Source: an uncultured Lachnospiraceae bacterium
Lineage (GTDB): Bacteria > Bacillota > Clostridia > Lachnospirales > Lachnospiraceae
Reading direction: 5' to 3'
Assembly: GCA_910584695.1 (NCBI GenBank)
Contig: CAJUBR010000037.1
Span: 1 to 26,706, forward strand
DNA length: 26,706 nucleotides
Each line of letters starts with the position of its first letter. Position 1 is the first letter of the stretch. The position numbers were made by a program, and so were the translations under genes. Below are positions 1 through 8,899 of this stretch, one piece after another. The notes under the pieces were generated by a model that saw only the letters and a program-made list of their open reading frames with translations, ran no database searches and had not been told where the DNA came from.

Positions 1-88
1 TGAAGGTATGCCTTGGCTCGTGCCCAGTGTTGATATTGTCTATATTGTGAGGCGGTCGGTAACGAAAACAGAGTTTCGCAATTACCTA
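1..88 (-). mobile_element. Partial copy of MITE-like palindromic element
   Basis: Read on the minus strand, this stretch begins with the terminal sequence TAGGTAATTGCGAAACTCT and then follows the first ~94 bases of the complete element at 18947-19162 almost base for base. The main difference is a block of about six bases next to the inner palindrome arm (CCTCAC here, TTGTGC there). The rest of the element lies outside the window, so its far end and target duplication cannot be seen. It lies 41 bp beyond the hemZ stop codon. It has no coding capacity; it is probably a non-autonomous, transposase-dependent repeat. Confidence 0.8.
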
Positions 89-129
89 TATCTTTTTCAA
101 AGTCCTGTTCTATAAAGCCTTAACGCATA

Positions 130-1608
130 TCATTCAAAAGCTGCAAACATTCTCTTCTTCCGCTCGATCATCTCGTCAATACGTCCTATATATTCATCTA
201 CATTTTTCACATTCTCTACCCGCTCAATACGGTTTTCCTTATGAAAGACAAATTTGGAAGAAGCTCCTGCACCCATTGCAAGAATATCCATTTTCTCCTC
301 CATAATTAAGATATTATATGCACATTCCTTTCCGGCCGCTGCATACCCTATGTTTTCAAGCTTTCCCGGAATATTTTTCTGTCGGTACAAATAATACGGA
401 AACAAACCAAGCTCTCTGGCACATTGGTCAACTTCCAGCAGCATTTCATTGGTACTCCCCTTCACCAGTTTGTGGTAACGCTCCATCTCTATATTCAAAT
501 CCGCTGCCCGCTTAATTGCCAGAGAATGTACCGTAAGGCTGTCAGGGGACAGTTCCTTAATCTCGGAAAGGGTATGCCTTACATCCTCAATGGATTCTCC
601 CGGCAGTCCCACAATCATGTCCATATTAATATTGGAAAATCCTGCATTTCTTGCCAGTAAAAACGCATTTTTTGTCTGTTCCACTGTGTGGGCTCGCCCA
701 ATCAGTAAAAGCGTATCATCGGACATGGTCTGGGGGTTGATACTGATACGATCCACACCCATTTTCTTTAAAGCTTCCAGCTTCTCCATCGTAATGCTGT
801 CCGGTCTGCCGCATTCCACACAAAACTCTCTGACATGCTGCATAGGAAAAATCTGCTTAAGCTTCGTAATCAAAGCAGTCAATTGTCCTGCCGACAGTGT
901 GCTCGGCGTTCCGCCTCCAATATAAACGGCAGCTAACCGCTTGTTCTGGTAAACAGGAGACCCTGCCACAAATTCCATTTCCTTATAAAGTGCCTGCAGA
1001 TAGTCCTCCACCTTATCCTTATAAACCGCTATCGGATAGGAGGTAAAAGAACAATACAGGCATCTTGTAGGGCAAAAGGGAATTCCTATATAGATACAAT
1101 ATTCCTCTTCATAATGAAAATCCCGGAATATCTGCTGCTCCTTTTTTGCCACTTCGATACAAATATCCGCTTTTTGAGGAATCGTTAAGTAAGTATCCGT
1201 ATAGACTCTATGTATTGCCTCCTCATTTACACCATCCTCTAACATCTGCGTTGCAATTTTAGTCGGCCGCACTCCCGTAAGACTCCCCCACGGAAGCTCC
1301 TTTCTGGTATACCCGGAAAGCATGCGGTAGAGTGCTGCCTTTAACGGATTCCTTGCAATCTTTTTATTAAAAAAATCAATGACTACTGTCTTACTTTTAT
1401 GGTAACCCTCCTGATCTTCTAAAGTAAATGTAACATATCCGCCACTTTCTACCTGTGTTTCTACATCAGAATCCACTGTATATTCCACTGTCAGAGATAA
1501 TCGGGTTCCCTCTTTATCAAGTATCACCTTTTCATTATCAAAGAAAGCCTGAAGCATGGCTCTTATATCATTGTTATAAATTTCAGCATTTTGATTTAAG
1601 TATATCAT
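130..1608 (-). CDS. hemZ: Coproporphyrinogen dehydrogenase HemZ-type radical SAM protein
   Basis: This 492-aa protein is a HemN/HemW-like radical SAM enzyme of the HemZ branch, a family annotated as oxygen-independent coproporphyrinogen III oxidase. The sequence shows an N-terminal region of about 165 residues with the HemZ-type signature TGVRPTKIA near 111-119, then the radical SAM cluster motif CPTRCLYC (Cys179, 183, 186) and a GGGTPS glycine motif near 231-236. The length fits HemZ. An AAAGGA ribosome site lies 9 nt before the ATG. It is the last gene of the relA-MBL-hemZ run, 71 nt after the MBL gene. Whether it takes part in haem synthesis or handles haem like HemW cannot be decided here, because no other haem genes are present. 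Confidence 0.9.
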   Translation of the reverse strand: MIYLNQNAEIYNNDIRAMLQAFFDNEKVILDKEGTRLSLTVEYTVDSDVETQVESGGYVTFTLEDQEGYHKSKTVVIDFFNKKIARNPLKAALYRMLSGYTRKELPWGSLTGVRPTKIATQMLEDGVNEEAIHRVYTDTYLTIPQKADICIEVAKKEQQIFRDFHYEEEYCIYIGIPFCPTRCLYCSFTSYPIAVYKDKVEDYLQALYKEMEFVAGSPVYQNKRLAAVYIGGGTPSTLSAGQLTALITKLKQIFPMQHVREFCVECGRPDSITMEKLEALKKMGVDRISINPQTMSDDTLLLIGRAHTVEQTKNAFLLARNAGFSNINMDMIVGLPGESIEDVRHTLSEIKELSPDSLTVHSLAIKRAADLNIEMERYHKLVKGSTNEMLLEVDQCARELGLFPYYLYRQKNIPGKLENIGYAAAGKECAYNILIMEEKMDILAMGAGASSKFVFHKENRIERVENVKNVDEYIGRIDEMIERKKRMFAAFE

Positions 1609-1679
1609 TTTTGTAATTCCTTTAGTCTGGAGGACGGTTTTAATGTTCTTTTTCCCTTATGTGTCCTTATGGTATATTA

Positions 1680-2318
1680 CTAAATACTGCAGGCCATATT
1701 ATGTTCTTTCTCCCACGCAATGGTTGTACTATCCATATGACCTGGAAATACCTTTGTCTCATCGGGAAGCGTAAATAATTTCTCATGTATGGAATTTAAT
1801 AATACGGTTCCGTTTCCTGTAGGAAAATCCGTTCTTCCCACACTGCCACAAAACAGAGTGTCTCCTGCTATTACTGACTGCAGTTCCTCATTATAATAAC
1901 ACATCCCCCCTGCCGTATGTCCAGGTGTTAAAATACAGGTAAATGTAGTCCCTATTATCTCAATCTTTTGTCCGTCCCGCAGCACTTCGTCTGCCTGCAA
2001 CGTTACCGGCTCTCCAAACATAGCAGATAAATTTACCTGTAATTTACCCAGCACCTGCTCATTTTCCTCCTTTGAGGCATAAACCGGCACCTGAAACGTA
2101 TCCCTTAATTCTTTTACGGCACCGATATGATCATAATGCCCATGTGTTAAAAAGATTGCCTGTAGTTTAAATCCCGGATCGGAAAATATTTCCTTTAATA
2201 CCTCCGGCTCTGCCGCCGGATCAAACACTATACACTCATTCGTGTCATGGTTTACAATAATATAACAATTGGTCCCCAAATCGCCTAATGTTTTTCTAAA
2301 TATCTCTAAATCCGCCAT
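1680..2318 (-). CDS. MBL-fold metallo-hydrolase (glyoxalase II-like)
   Basis: This is a 212-aa metallo-beta-lactamase-fold hydrolase. The metal-binding motif THGHYDH is at residues 58-64 (His59, His61, Asp63, His64). Further family motifs follow: PGHTAGG, AGDTLF (the bridging Asp) and a late FPGH. The compact length and motif order match the YcbL/glyoxalase II-like hydrolases found next to relA in many Clostridia; the true substrate (thioester such as S-lactoylglutathione or another) is not shown by the sequence. It starts 24 nt after the relA stop with an AAAGGA site, so it is probably cotranscribed with relA and hemZ. Confidence 0.88.
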   Translation of the reverse strand: MADLEIFRKTLGDLGTNCYIIVNHDTNECIVFDPAAEPEVLKEIFSDPGFKLQAIFLTHGHYDHIGAVKELRDTFQVPVYASKEENEQVLGKLQVNLSAMFGEPVTLQADEVLRDGQKIEIIGTTFTCILTPGHTAGGMCYYNEELQSVIAGDTLFCGSVGRTDFPTGNGTVLLNSIHEKLFTLPDETKVFPGHMDSTTIAWEKEHNMACSI

Positions 2319-2342
2319 ATATAGAATCCTTTCTTACCGTTA

Positions 2343-4610
2343 TCACCCAACGCTCCGCTCTACATCCAATACACCCGGAATCATACGCAGCTTGGAGATA
2401 ATATAATTGAGCTGATCTACTGTATTAATATCAAAGGACACTGTAAACGTTGCACGTTCATTTTTGTGGTTGCTTTTACTATTAAATGCTGTCACATTGA
2501 TATTTGCTTCGGTAAATACTTTGGAAATATCAAACAACATCCCTGTCCGGTCTGCAGCAAAAATACGAATCTCGGAAGAATACGTTGCTGCCGTTCCTTT
2601 TTCTGCGTCAGCCTGCCACTCTGCATCAATCAGTCTGGAACGGTCAATCTCTCCCATTCCTACAATATTGACACAGTCTGTCCGGTGGATGGAAATGCCT
2701 CGTCCTCTCGTAACATATCCTACGATTTCGTCTCCCGGAACCGGTGAACAGCATCTGGAAAAATGTACCGCCACATCATCAACACCTTTGACTGTAATAC
2801 CTCCCTTGGACTTATTCAGTCTATGGTGCTCTGCATTCTGGTTTAACTGTTCCAACAAATCCTCTTCTGTCAGTCGTGACTTTTCTTCCTTTGTATACAC
2901 CTCAATCAGCTTATTCATGACCTGACCTTCTTTTAAAGCCCCATGACCGATTGCTGCCAGCACAGATTCCCAATCCCGAAAATTATACTTTACCATAACT
3001 GCCTTTAACAGTTCCGGTTTGGAATAGGTTGCATACTGGTATCCTTTTGTCTTACAATACTGTAATAACAGTTCTTTTCCCCTGCTAATATTCTCTTCCT
3101 TAAATTCCTGCTTGAACCATTGGTTAATTTTATTACGTGCCTGAGCCGACTTTACGATTCCAAGCCAGTCACGGCTTGGTCCTTTGGAATTCTGGGATGT
3201 CACAATCTCTACTCTGTCTCCGTTTTTTAGTTGGTAGGTCACCGGCACCTGCCTGCCGTTTACCCTTGCACCCACCATTTTATTCCCTACTGCTGAATGG
3301 ATGCTGTATGCAAAATCAATCGGTGTGGAACCGGCAGGAAGATTCTTAACATCACCGTTGGGAGTAAAACAGTAAACCTGTTCTGCAAACAGGTCAAGAT
3401 CGGTTTTCACTGTACTCATGAACTCTTTATTATCTTCCGTATCTCTTTGCCACTCCAAAATCTGCCTTAACCAGCTAAGCTTTGCCTCTTCTTTATCCTG
3501 AGAGGTTCCGCTTAGATTTTCTTTATATTTCCAGTGTGCCGCAATACCGTATTCTGCCGTCTTATGCATATCATACGTACGAATCTGAATTTCGAAGGGC
3601 TGTCCACTCCTGCTAATCAATGTTGTATGCAGTGACTGATACATATTGGATTTTGGCATTGCAATATAATCCTTAAACCTGCCCGGGATTGGTTTATATT
3701 TCTCATGAATAATACCCAGTGCCGCATAACAATCCTTTACACTGTCTACTATAATCCGGACTGCAAAGATATCATATATTTGTTCCAATGTCTTATTCTG
3801 GTTTACCATTTTCTTATATATACTAAAGAAATGTTTTACACGGCCGTTAATCTCTGCTTCGATTTCAGCCCCGTCAATACATTCCTTTACGTCATGTACA
3901 ATGGTTTCAATAAAAGTCTCTCGTTCCTCTAACCTCTCGTCAATCTCTGCCTTTAACGCTTTAAATTTCTCTGGTTCTAAGTACTGTAACGAGAGGTCAT
4001 TAAGCTCCACCTTAATCTTACTGATACCAAGACGATGGGCAATCGGGGAATAAATATCCATCGTTTCCCTTGCTTTTTCAATCTGCTTTTCCGGTGACTG
4101 ATACTGCAGGGTCCTGAGATTATGAAGCCGATCTGCCAATTTAATCAAAATCACCCGAATGTCTTTTGCCATAGCCAAAAACATCTTCCGTAAATTCTCT
4201 GCCTGTAATTCTATCTTATCCTGTGAAAAATTAAGCTGTGTCAGCTTGGTAACACCATCCACCAAAAGCAGAATTTCGGAGGAAAACTCCTGCTCAATTT
4301 CTTCATCTGTCATAACGGTATCTTCTATCACATCATGCAGAATTCCTGCTACAATCGTCTCTTTATCCAGTTCCAGCTCTGCTAAAATAATCGCAACACA
4401 CAAAGGATGCATAATATAAGGCTCTCCGGATTTACGTAACTGTCCCTCGTGTGCCTCACTGGCAATCTGATAAGCCTTTTCAATCATAGTGATATCGGTA
4501 TTCGGATGATACTCCAATACCTTATCAATCAATGTCTGATAAAGCTCTTCCGGAGGAGTAAAATCCTTTGGAGTGCTGAGGTCTTTATTCTTATTTATAA
4601 TTCCTGCCAT
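2343..4610 (-). CDS. relA: Bifunctional (p)ppGpp synthetase/hydrolase
   Basis: This 755-aa protein is a full-length RelA/SpoT homolog that makes and degrades the alarmone (p)ppGpp in the cytoplasm. Visible parts: an HD hydrolase domain (His54, HD at 92-93, ED at 96-97), a nucleotidyltransferase synthetase domain with RFKD at 311-314, a TGS domain from about 410 (VYCFTPNGDVKNLPAG), a helical region and a C-terminal ACT domain from about 680. The intact HD motif and the RxKD form of the synthetase motif are typical of bifunctional enzymes, not synthetase-only RelA. Its own promoter lies at 4666-4693, and an AAGGTG site stands 7 nt before the ATG. The symbol rel would serve equally well. Confidence 0.95.
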   Translation of the reverse strand: MAGIINKNKDLSTPKDFTPPEELYQTLIDKVLEYHPNTDITMIEKAYQIASEAHEGQLRKSGEPYIMHPLCVAIILAELELDKETIVAGILHDVIEDTVMTDEEIEQEFSSEILLLVDGVTKLTQLNFSQDKIELQAENLRKMFLAMAKDIRVILIKLADRLHNLRTLQYQSPEKQIEKARETMDIYSPIAHRLGISKIKVELNDLSLQYLEPEKFKALKAEIDERLEERETFIETIVHDVKECIDGAEIEAEINGRVKHFFSIYKKMVNQNKTLEQIYDIFAVRIIVDSVKDCYAALGIIHEKYKPIPGRFKDYIAMPKSNMYQSLHTTLISRSGQPFEIQIRTYDMHKTAEYGIAAHWKYKENLSGTSQDKEEAKLSWLRQILEWQRDTEDNKEFMSTVKTDLDLFAEQVYCFTPNGDVKNLPAGSTPIDFAYSIHSAVGNKMVGARVNGRQVPVTYQLKNGDRVEIVTSQNSKGPSRDWLGIVKSAQARNKINQWFKQEFKEENISRGKELLLQYCKTKGYQYATYSKPELLKAVMVKYNFRDWESVLAAIGHGALKEGQVMNKLIEVYTKEEKSRLTEEDLLEQLNQNAEHHRLNKSKGGITVKGVDDVAVHFSRCCSPVPGDEIVGYVTRGRGISIHRTDCVNIVGMGEIDRSRLIDAEWQADAEKGTAATYSSEIRIFAADRTGMLFDISKVFTEANINVTAFNSKSNHKNERATFTVSFDINTVDQLNYIISKLRMIPGVLDVERSVG

Positions 4611-4665
4611 ACCCTTTCACCTTCTTTTCCTTTGTCCTGCTGCCTTGACCGCATTTATAAAATAT

Positions 4666-4693
4666 AGTATAGCCTATATCGGAACGGTTGTAA
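4666..4693 (-). promoter_or_regulatory. Predicted sigma-A promoter for relA-MBL-hemZ
   Basis: On the minus strand, TTACAA (4688-4693) and TATACT (4666-4671) are separated by 16 bp. The expected start is about 50 nt before the relA ATG. The surrounding 4611-4802 gap is AT-rich and holds small inverted repeats (AATTTT/AAAATT at 4706-4720; an ATAAAAT.ATGC/GCAT.TTTAT stem at 4724-4752) that could end recJ transcription, but these are weak. Confidence 0.55.
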
Positions 4694-4802
4694 CTGTAAT
4701 TTTTTAATTTTGTTAAAATTGCTATAAAATATGCTTTCAAACTGCATTTTATAAGTCAAGATAACAATTTAATGCTTTTAAACAGAGGTTTATATAATGT
4801 TT

Positions 4803-6587
4803 TTATAGCATTTCCCTTACAGCAGCCATTGCATAACGCTTAATTTGGAATTGGATAGTACGGGTACCGTTAAACTCATTAATGGCAGGATAATATACCA
4901 CATTCAGCACAACATTGTTGAGCCATCCATGAATCAGCTTATCATATTCCTCCTGCCCGAACCACTCGGTAATATTATCGGAAAACTCCTGTGCGTTGAA
5001 ATAGATTCCTTCGCCAACTGCTCCATCTTTGCTCTCCAGCATAATTTTTACAACGTTTCTATCCTTCCCCATAATTTTCGCAGAAAGTACATTTAAATCC
5101 TTTTGGGCAAACACCGGCTTCTCATTTCCTTTTCCAAATGGTGCCAAAGAATTAATCTCTTCAATTAGTTCCTCACTCACATAAGAAATCGGCATCGCTG
5201 CATCAATTCTAATCTTGGGAATAAACGCCTCCTCTGGCAAGGTACACATTTCGTTCAATTTTTCGGTAAATTCCTCCAAACATTCCTTTCTCATTGAAAA
5301 TCCTGCTGCCATTGCATGCCCGCCAAATTTCAACAACAAACTGCTGCAATCCTGAAGAGCCTGAAACATATGATATTCCTCAATAGAACGTCCTGAACCT
5401 TTCAAAACCCCTTCTTCGTCACTGTCTACCAAAACAAACACCGGATGATGATAGTTTTCCCGAATTCTCCCAGCGATAATTCCCGCCAGACTTTCATGAC
5501 AATCAGGAAGATAAATTACAAATATTTTCATAGACTCTGCGTTTTGAAGGAACTTCTCTGCCTGCTCCACACCATGCAGCGTCATTTCTTTTCGTTCTTT
5601 ATTCATATCACAGATTTTCTGTGCCCTTTCGATTGCTGTTTCGATATCCTCTTCCAATAACAGTTCCATCGAAGCGACTGCACTTTCTAATCTGCCGGAA
5701 GCATTAATACAAGGTCCCAGCTTAAATCCCACATGATACGTATCAATAACCACATCAGACAATGCATTTGCACTAATAAGTGCCCGAAGACCAAGATGGT
5801 CCGTGTGATTCAGTCTCTTCAGACCATTTACCACAAAGGCTCTATTTTCATCTTTTAAAGAGACCACATCACAGATTGTTGCAATTGCCACAAATTCCAA
5901 AAACTGACCGAGTTCTTCCTTTGGAATATCTCTTTTTTCATATAGTGCTTCCACCAGCTTATACGCTACACCAGCACCGCAAAGATCGTCAAACGGGTAT
6001 TTACAGGTCTGTTTTTTGGGATTCAAAATCGCATCCGCCGGAGGTAAAATATACTGTTTCTTTTCCTCTTCCAGAATAAACGGTACCTGATGATGATCAC
6101 TGATCACAACCGTCATTTCCAGCTCTTTTGCCTTGGCAAGTGCTGCATTTGCGGAAATACCGTTATCACAAGTCAAAATCGTGTGAATCCCTTCCTCTTT
6201 CGCATTCATGATAATCTCATCATTAATACCATATCCCTCTTTTACCCTGTGAGGAATCACATAATCCACATCTGCACCGATTCGTTTTAATCCTTTATAC
6301 AAAATATAGTTGGACATGACTCCATCCACATCGTAATCAGATACAATACGGATTTTCTGCCCCTCCTCCACATCATGAATAATAATCCGCACCGCCTGGT
6401 TCATGTCTTCCATTAAAAATGGATCATGAAGAGTATCCAGTCCCGGATGCAAAAAATTCTCAAACTGGTTTTCTTCCAATCCACGGTTTACTAAAATTCT
6501 AGCTGTTACCGGATCAATGTGAAATTGTTCGCTTAACGCATTAAAATCTGCCCGTTTTGTCCGTATGACCCAATTTTGTTCTACCAT
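4803..6587 (-). CDS. recJ: Single-stranded-DNA exonuclease RecJ
   Basis: This DHH-family exonuclease degrades single-stranded DNA 5' to 3' in recombination and repair. The catalytic motifs are DYDVDG (84-89), DNG (141-143) and DHH (164-166), and the DHHA1 signature GGHAMAAG is at 422-429. The start chosen is the ATG giving MVEQNWVIRT, with AGGAGA 8 nt upstream, which gives 594 aa. The frame stays open for 71 more codons upstream, but that extension would run into secDF, is highly basic and has no better ribosome site. It lies 73 nt after secDF, and a perfect 12-bp hairpin fills that gap. Confidence 0.93.
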   Translation of the reverse strand: MVEQNWVIRTKRADFNALSEQFHIDPVTARILVNRGLEENQFENFLHPGLDTLHDPFLMEDMNQAVRIIIHDVEEGQKIRIVSDYDVDGVMSNYILYKGLKRIGADVDYVIPHRVKEGYGINDEIIMNAKEEGIHTILTCDNGISANAALAKAKELEMTVVISDHHQVPFILEEEKKQYILPPADAILNPKKQTCKYPFDDLCGAGVAYKLVEALYEKRDIPKEELGQFLEFVAIATICDVVSLKDENRAFVVNGLKRLNHTDHLGLRALISANALSDVVIDTYHVGFKLGPCINASGRLESAVASMELLLEEDIETAIERAQKICDMNKERKEMTLHGVEQAEKFLQNAESMKIFVIYLPDCHESLAGIIAGRIRENYHHPVFVLVDSDEEGVLKGSGRSIEEYHMFQALQDCSSLLLKFGGHAMAAGFSMRKECLEEFTEKLNEMCTLPEEAFIPKIRIDAAMPISYVSEELIEEINSLAPFGKGNEKPVFAQKDLNVLSAKIMGKDRNVVKIMLESKDGAVGEGIYFNAQEFSDNITEWFGQEEYDKLIHGWLNNVVLNVVYYPAINEFNGTRTIQFQIKRYAMAAVREML

Positions 6588-6613
6588 ATCTGTTTTCTCC
6601 TGATAATACGCAT

Positions 6614-6643
6614 ATAGGGACATGGTATCTTCCATGTCCCTAT
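6614..6643 (-). promoter_or_regulatory. Intercistronic hairpin between secDF and recJ
   Basis: ATAGGGACATGG (6614-6625) and its exact complement (6632-6643) form a 12-bp stem with a 6-nt loop, about 17 nt before the recJ start-codon ribosome site. On the minus-strand transcript no run of U follows, so it does not look like a standard intrinsic terminator. It may be an RNA-processing or stability element, or may modulate recJ translation. Confidence 0.6.
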
Positions 6644-6660
6644 TATCTTGTCTTTTATCT

Positions 6661-8895
6661 TTATGCTTTCTTTGCGTTTTTCTTATTTTGTGTCTCACTC
6701 TGCTTATTTGAAGAATTTTTTTCATTCTTTCCCAGTTTGGTCTTAAGCGTATACCATAACGGTCCCGTAATGCATACAGATGAATATGCACCGCAAACAA
6801 TACCGCACATCAAGGTAAGTGCAAATTCCTTAATCGATGTCACACCCATAATATATAAAATCAAGACCATAACAAAGGTTGTTAAAGAAGTATAAATTGT
6901 TCTTGTAAAAGTCTGTGAAATAGAGGTATTCACAATATTCTCATAGGTTTCACCCCTGCTTGTCATAATCGCTAAATTCTCGCGGATACGGTCAAATATA
7001 ATAATCGTTGCATTAATAGAATATCCCACGATCGTCAACATACAGGCAATAAAGGTATTCCCCACGGATAACCGTCCAATCGAATATACGGCAAATACAA
7101 CTAACACGTCATGCAACAGGGCAATTACCGCTGCCGCACCAAATTTCACATCGCTGAAACGGACTGCAATATAAAGAAGCATTAATACCGTTGCAATCAG
7201 CACGGAGATAATCGCATTGCGTTGCATCTCATTACTAATAGTAGAGCTGATATTCTCCATTGCAAATTCTTTCACTTCAAAATTACTGCGAAGTGCATCC
7301 TCTACCGCCTGCCTCTGATCTTTACTCAACTCGGAAGATTTAAATACAATTCCATTAGAACCCTTTACGTTTTGAACCTGAATATCCGCATCCGAGATAT
7401 CTGCCGCCTTTGCCACTACTGGAAGAATCTCCCTCTCTGCTCTCTCTAAATCATAATATTCACCAAACTCCACCGTCATAGATGTACCACCGGTAAATTC
7501 CATACTAAAGTTAAGTGTTGATCCTGTCTGTTTCTTGAAAACCGGAAGTGCAATCAGACCGGCTGCGATTGCAACAACGGAAATGATATAGGCAATCCGG
7601 CTAAATTTAACATAACCTCTCGTCTTTGCTTCTTTCTTCTTACCATAAAGCTTTGGACTTTGTAATCCCAATGTATATGCCGCTTTTAATAAAGACTTGG
7701 TAATCACAAGTGCAGTAAACATAGATAAAGCAATGCCGATTCCCAACGTCAGTGCAAATCCTTTAATGGAACCGACACCCATTAAATACAACACCACTGC
7801 TGCGATCAAGGTTGTAATATTACTGTCTAAAATAGAAGACAATGCTTTGTTAAAACCTGAATCAATAGCAGATTTCACCGTTGCACCATTTCCCAGTTCT
7901 TCCTGAATACGGGTGAAAATAATAACATTCGCATCTACTGCCATACCGATTGACAAGACGATACCCGCAAGACCCGGAAGTGTCAGGCTCGCATTAAATC
8001 CATTCAGGCAAAGCAAAGTCAAAACAACATACGCAATCAGTGCAAGAACAGAAATAAATCCCGGCATCAGATAAATTGCGGTCATGATCACCGCAATCAC
8101 TGCCATACCAATCGCACCGGCCTTCAGTGTTGTATTTAATGCATCCTTTCCTAACGTTGCTCCCACCTCATTGGAGCGCAATTCCTTTAAGGTTAACGGA
8201 AGAGCACCGATACGGATCGTCTCTGCTAACTGCTCTGCCTCTTCACTGTCTTTTTGTCCGTTAATAACAGCACTGCCTCCGGTAATCGCAGTCTGGACAG
8301 TCGGATAAGAGACAACCTCCCCGTCATATATAATATAAATCGGTTTCCCAACATTTGCAGTTGTTGCGTCTGCAAATTTCTTTGTTCCCTCATCATTAAA
8401 TGCCAACTGTACAATATATTCTTTGACGGCACTGGAACTGTCAATTCCGGCAGATGCATTTTTCACATCCGAGCCGGTAAGCAATGGTTCATACGCTTCA
8501 CCGGAAGCAAACTTTTGGAAATTATCTTCATCCAAAAACTCCAAGGCACCTGGTTTACCCATGTCCTCTAAAATCTTATTTGCATCTGACACTCCGGGAA
8601 TCTCGATACTGATCCGGTCAGAACCCTCCCGATACACGTTACTGTCTGGGGAATACACATCTGCACGCATCTGCAGACGTTTAATTGTATCTGCAATCTC
8701 CTGATCGGTAGGATTATCCTCCTCAATCTCATATGTGATACTTACACCACCAGCGAGATCAAGACCTAAAATAATATTTTCGGCTGCACCAATATTGTAT
8801 TTTCCAAGGCCCTTTGCCGTGGTAAAAGCACCAAGTGCCAATGCTGCAAAAAATACAATTATGGTCAGCACACTGTTTCTTTTTGCCTTTTTCAT
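6661..8895 (-). CDS. secDF: Protein translocase subunit SecDF (fused)
   Basis: This 744-aa protein joins SecD and SecF, which use the proton gradient to help complete protein export through SecYEG. The N-terminal membrane helix is followed by the SecD motif LGLDLAGG (43-50), a short periplasmic-side P1 region, and six SecD-type helices with GMAVDANVIIFTRI. A second N-terminal helix near 430 follows, then the SecF motif MEFTGGTSM and further helices with GYSINATIIIFDRIREN. The C-terminus is basic and Asn/Lys-rich. One-piece SecDF is known in Bacillus and many Clostridia. The ATG is only 4 nt after the scfB stop, with its GGAGAG site inside the end of scfB, so the two are probably translationally coupled. 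Confidence 0.95.
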   Translation of the reverse strand: MKKAKRNSVLTIIVFFAALALGAFTTAKGLGKYNIGAAENIILGLDLAGGVSITYEIEEDNPTDQEIADTIKRLQMRADVYSPDSNVYREGSDRISIEIPGVSDANKILEDMGKPGALEFLDEDNFQKFASGEAYEPLLTGSDVKNASAGIDSSSAVKEYIVQLAFNDEGTKKFADATTANVGKPIYIIYDGEVVSYPTVQTAITGGSAVINGQKDSEEAEQLAETIRIGALPLTLKELRSNEVGATLGKDALNTTLKAGAIGMAVIAVIMTAIYLMPGFISVLALIAYVVLTLLCLNGFNASLTLPGLAGIVLSIGMAVDANVIIFTRIQEELGNGATVKSAIDSGFNKALSSILDSNITTLIAAVVLYLMGVGSIKGFALTLGIGIALSMFTALVITKSLLKAAYTLGLQSPKLYGKKKEAKTRGYVKFSRIAYIISVVAIAAGLIALPVFKKQTGSTLNFSMEFTGGTSMTVEFGEYYDLERAEREILPVVAKAADISDADIQVQNVKGSNGIVFKSSELSKDQRQAVEDALRSNFEVKEFAMENISSTISNEMQRNAIISVLIATVLMLLYIAVRFSDVKFGAAAVIALLHDVLVVFAVYSIGRLSVGNTFIACMLTIVGYSINATIIIFDRIRENLAIMTSRGETYENIVNTSISQTFTRTIYTSLTTFVMVLILYIMGVTSIKEFALTLMCGIVCGAYSSVCITGPLWYTLKTKLGKNEKNSSNKQSETQNKKNAKKA

Positions 8896-8899
8896 TTCT

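Noticed and set aside
6614..6643. Intrinsic terminator after secDF
   Set aside because: The stem is excellent, but no U run follows on the minus strand, so it is listed as a hairpin only.
6588..6800. 71-codon N-terminal extension of RecJ
   Set aside because: It overlaps the secDF end, is unusually basic and has no ribosome site, while AGGAGA stands properly before the internal ATG.
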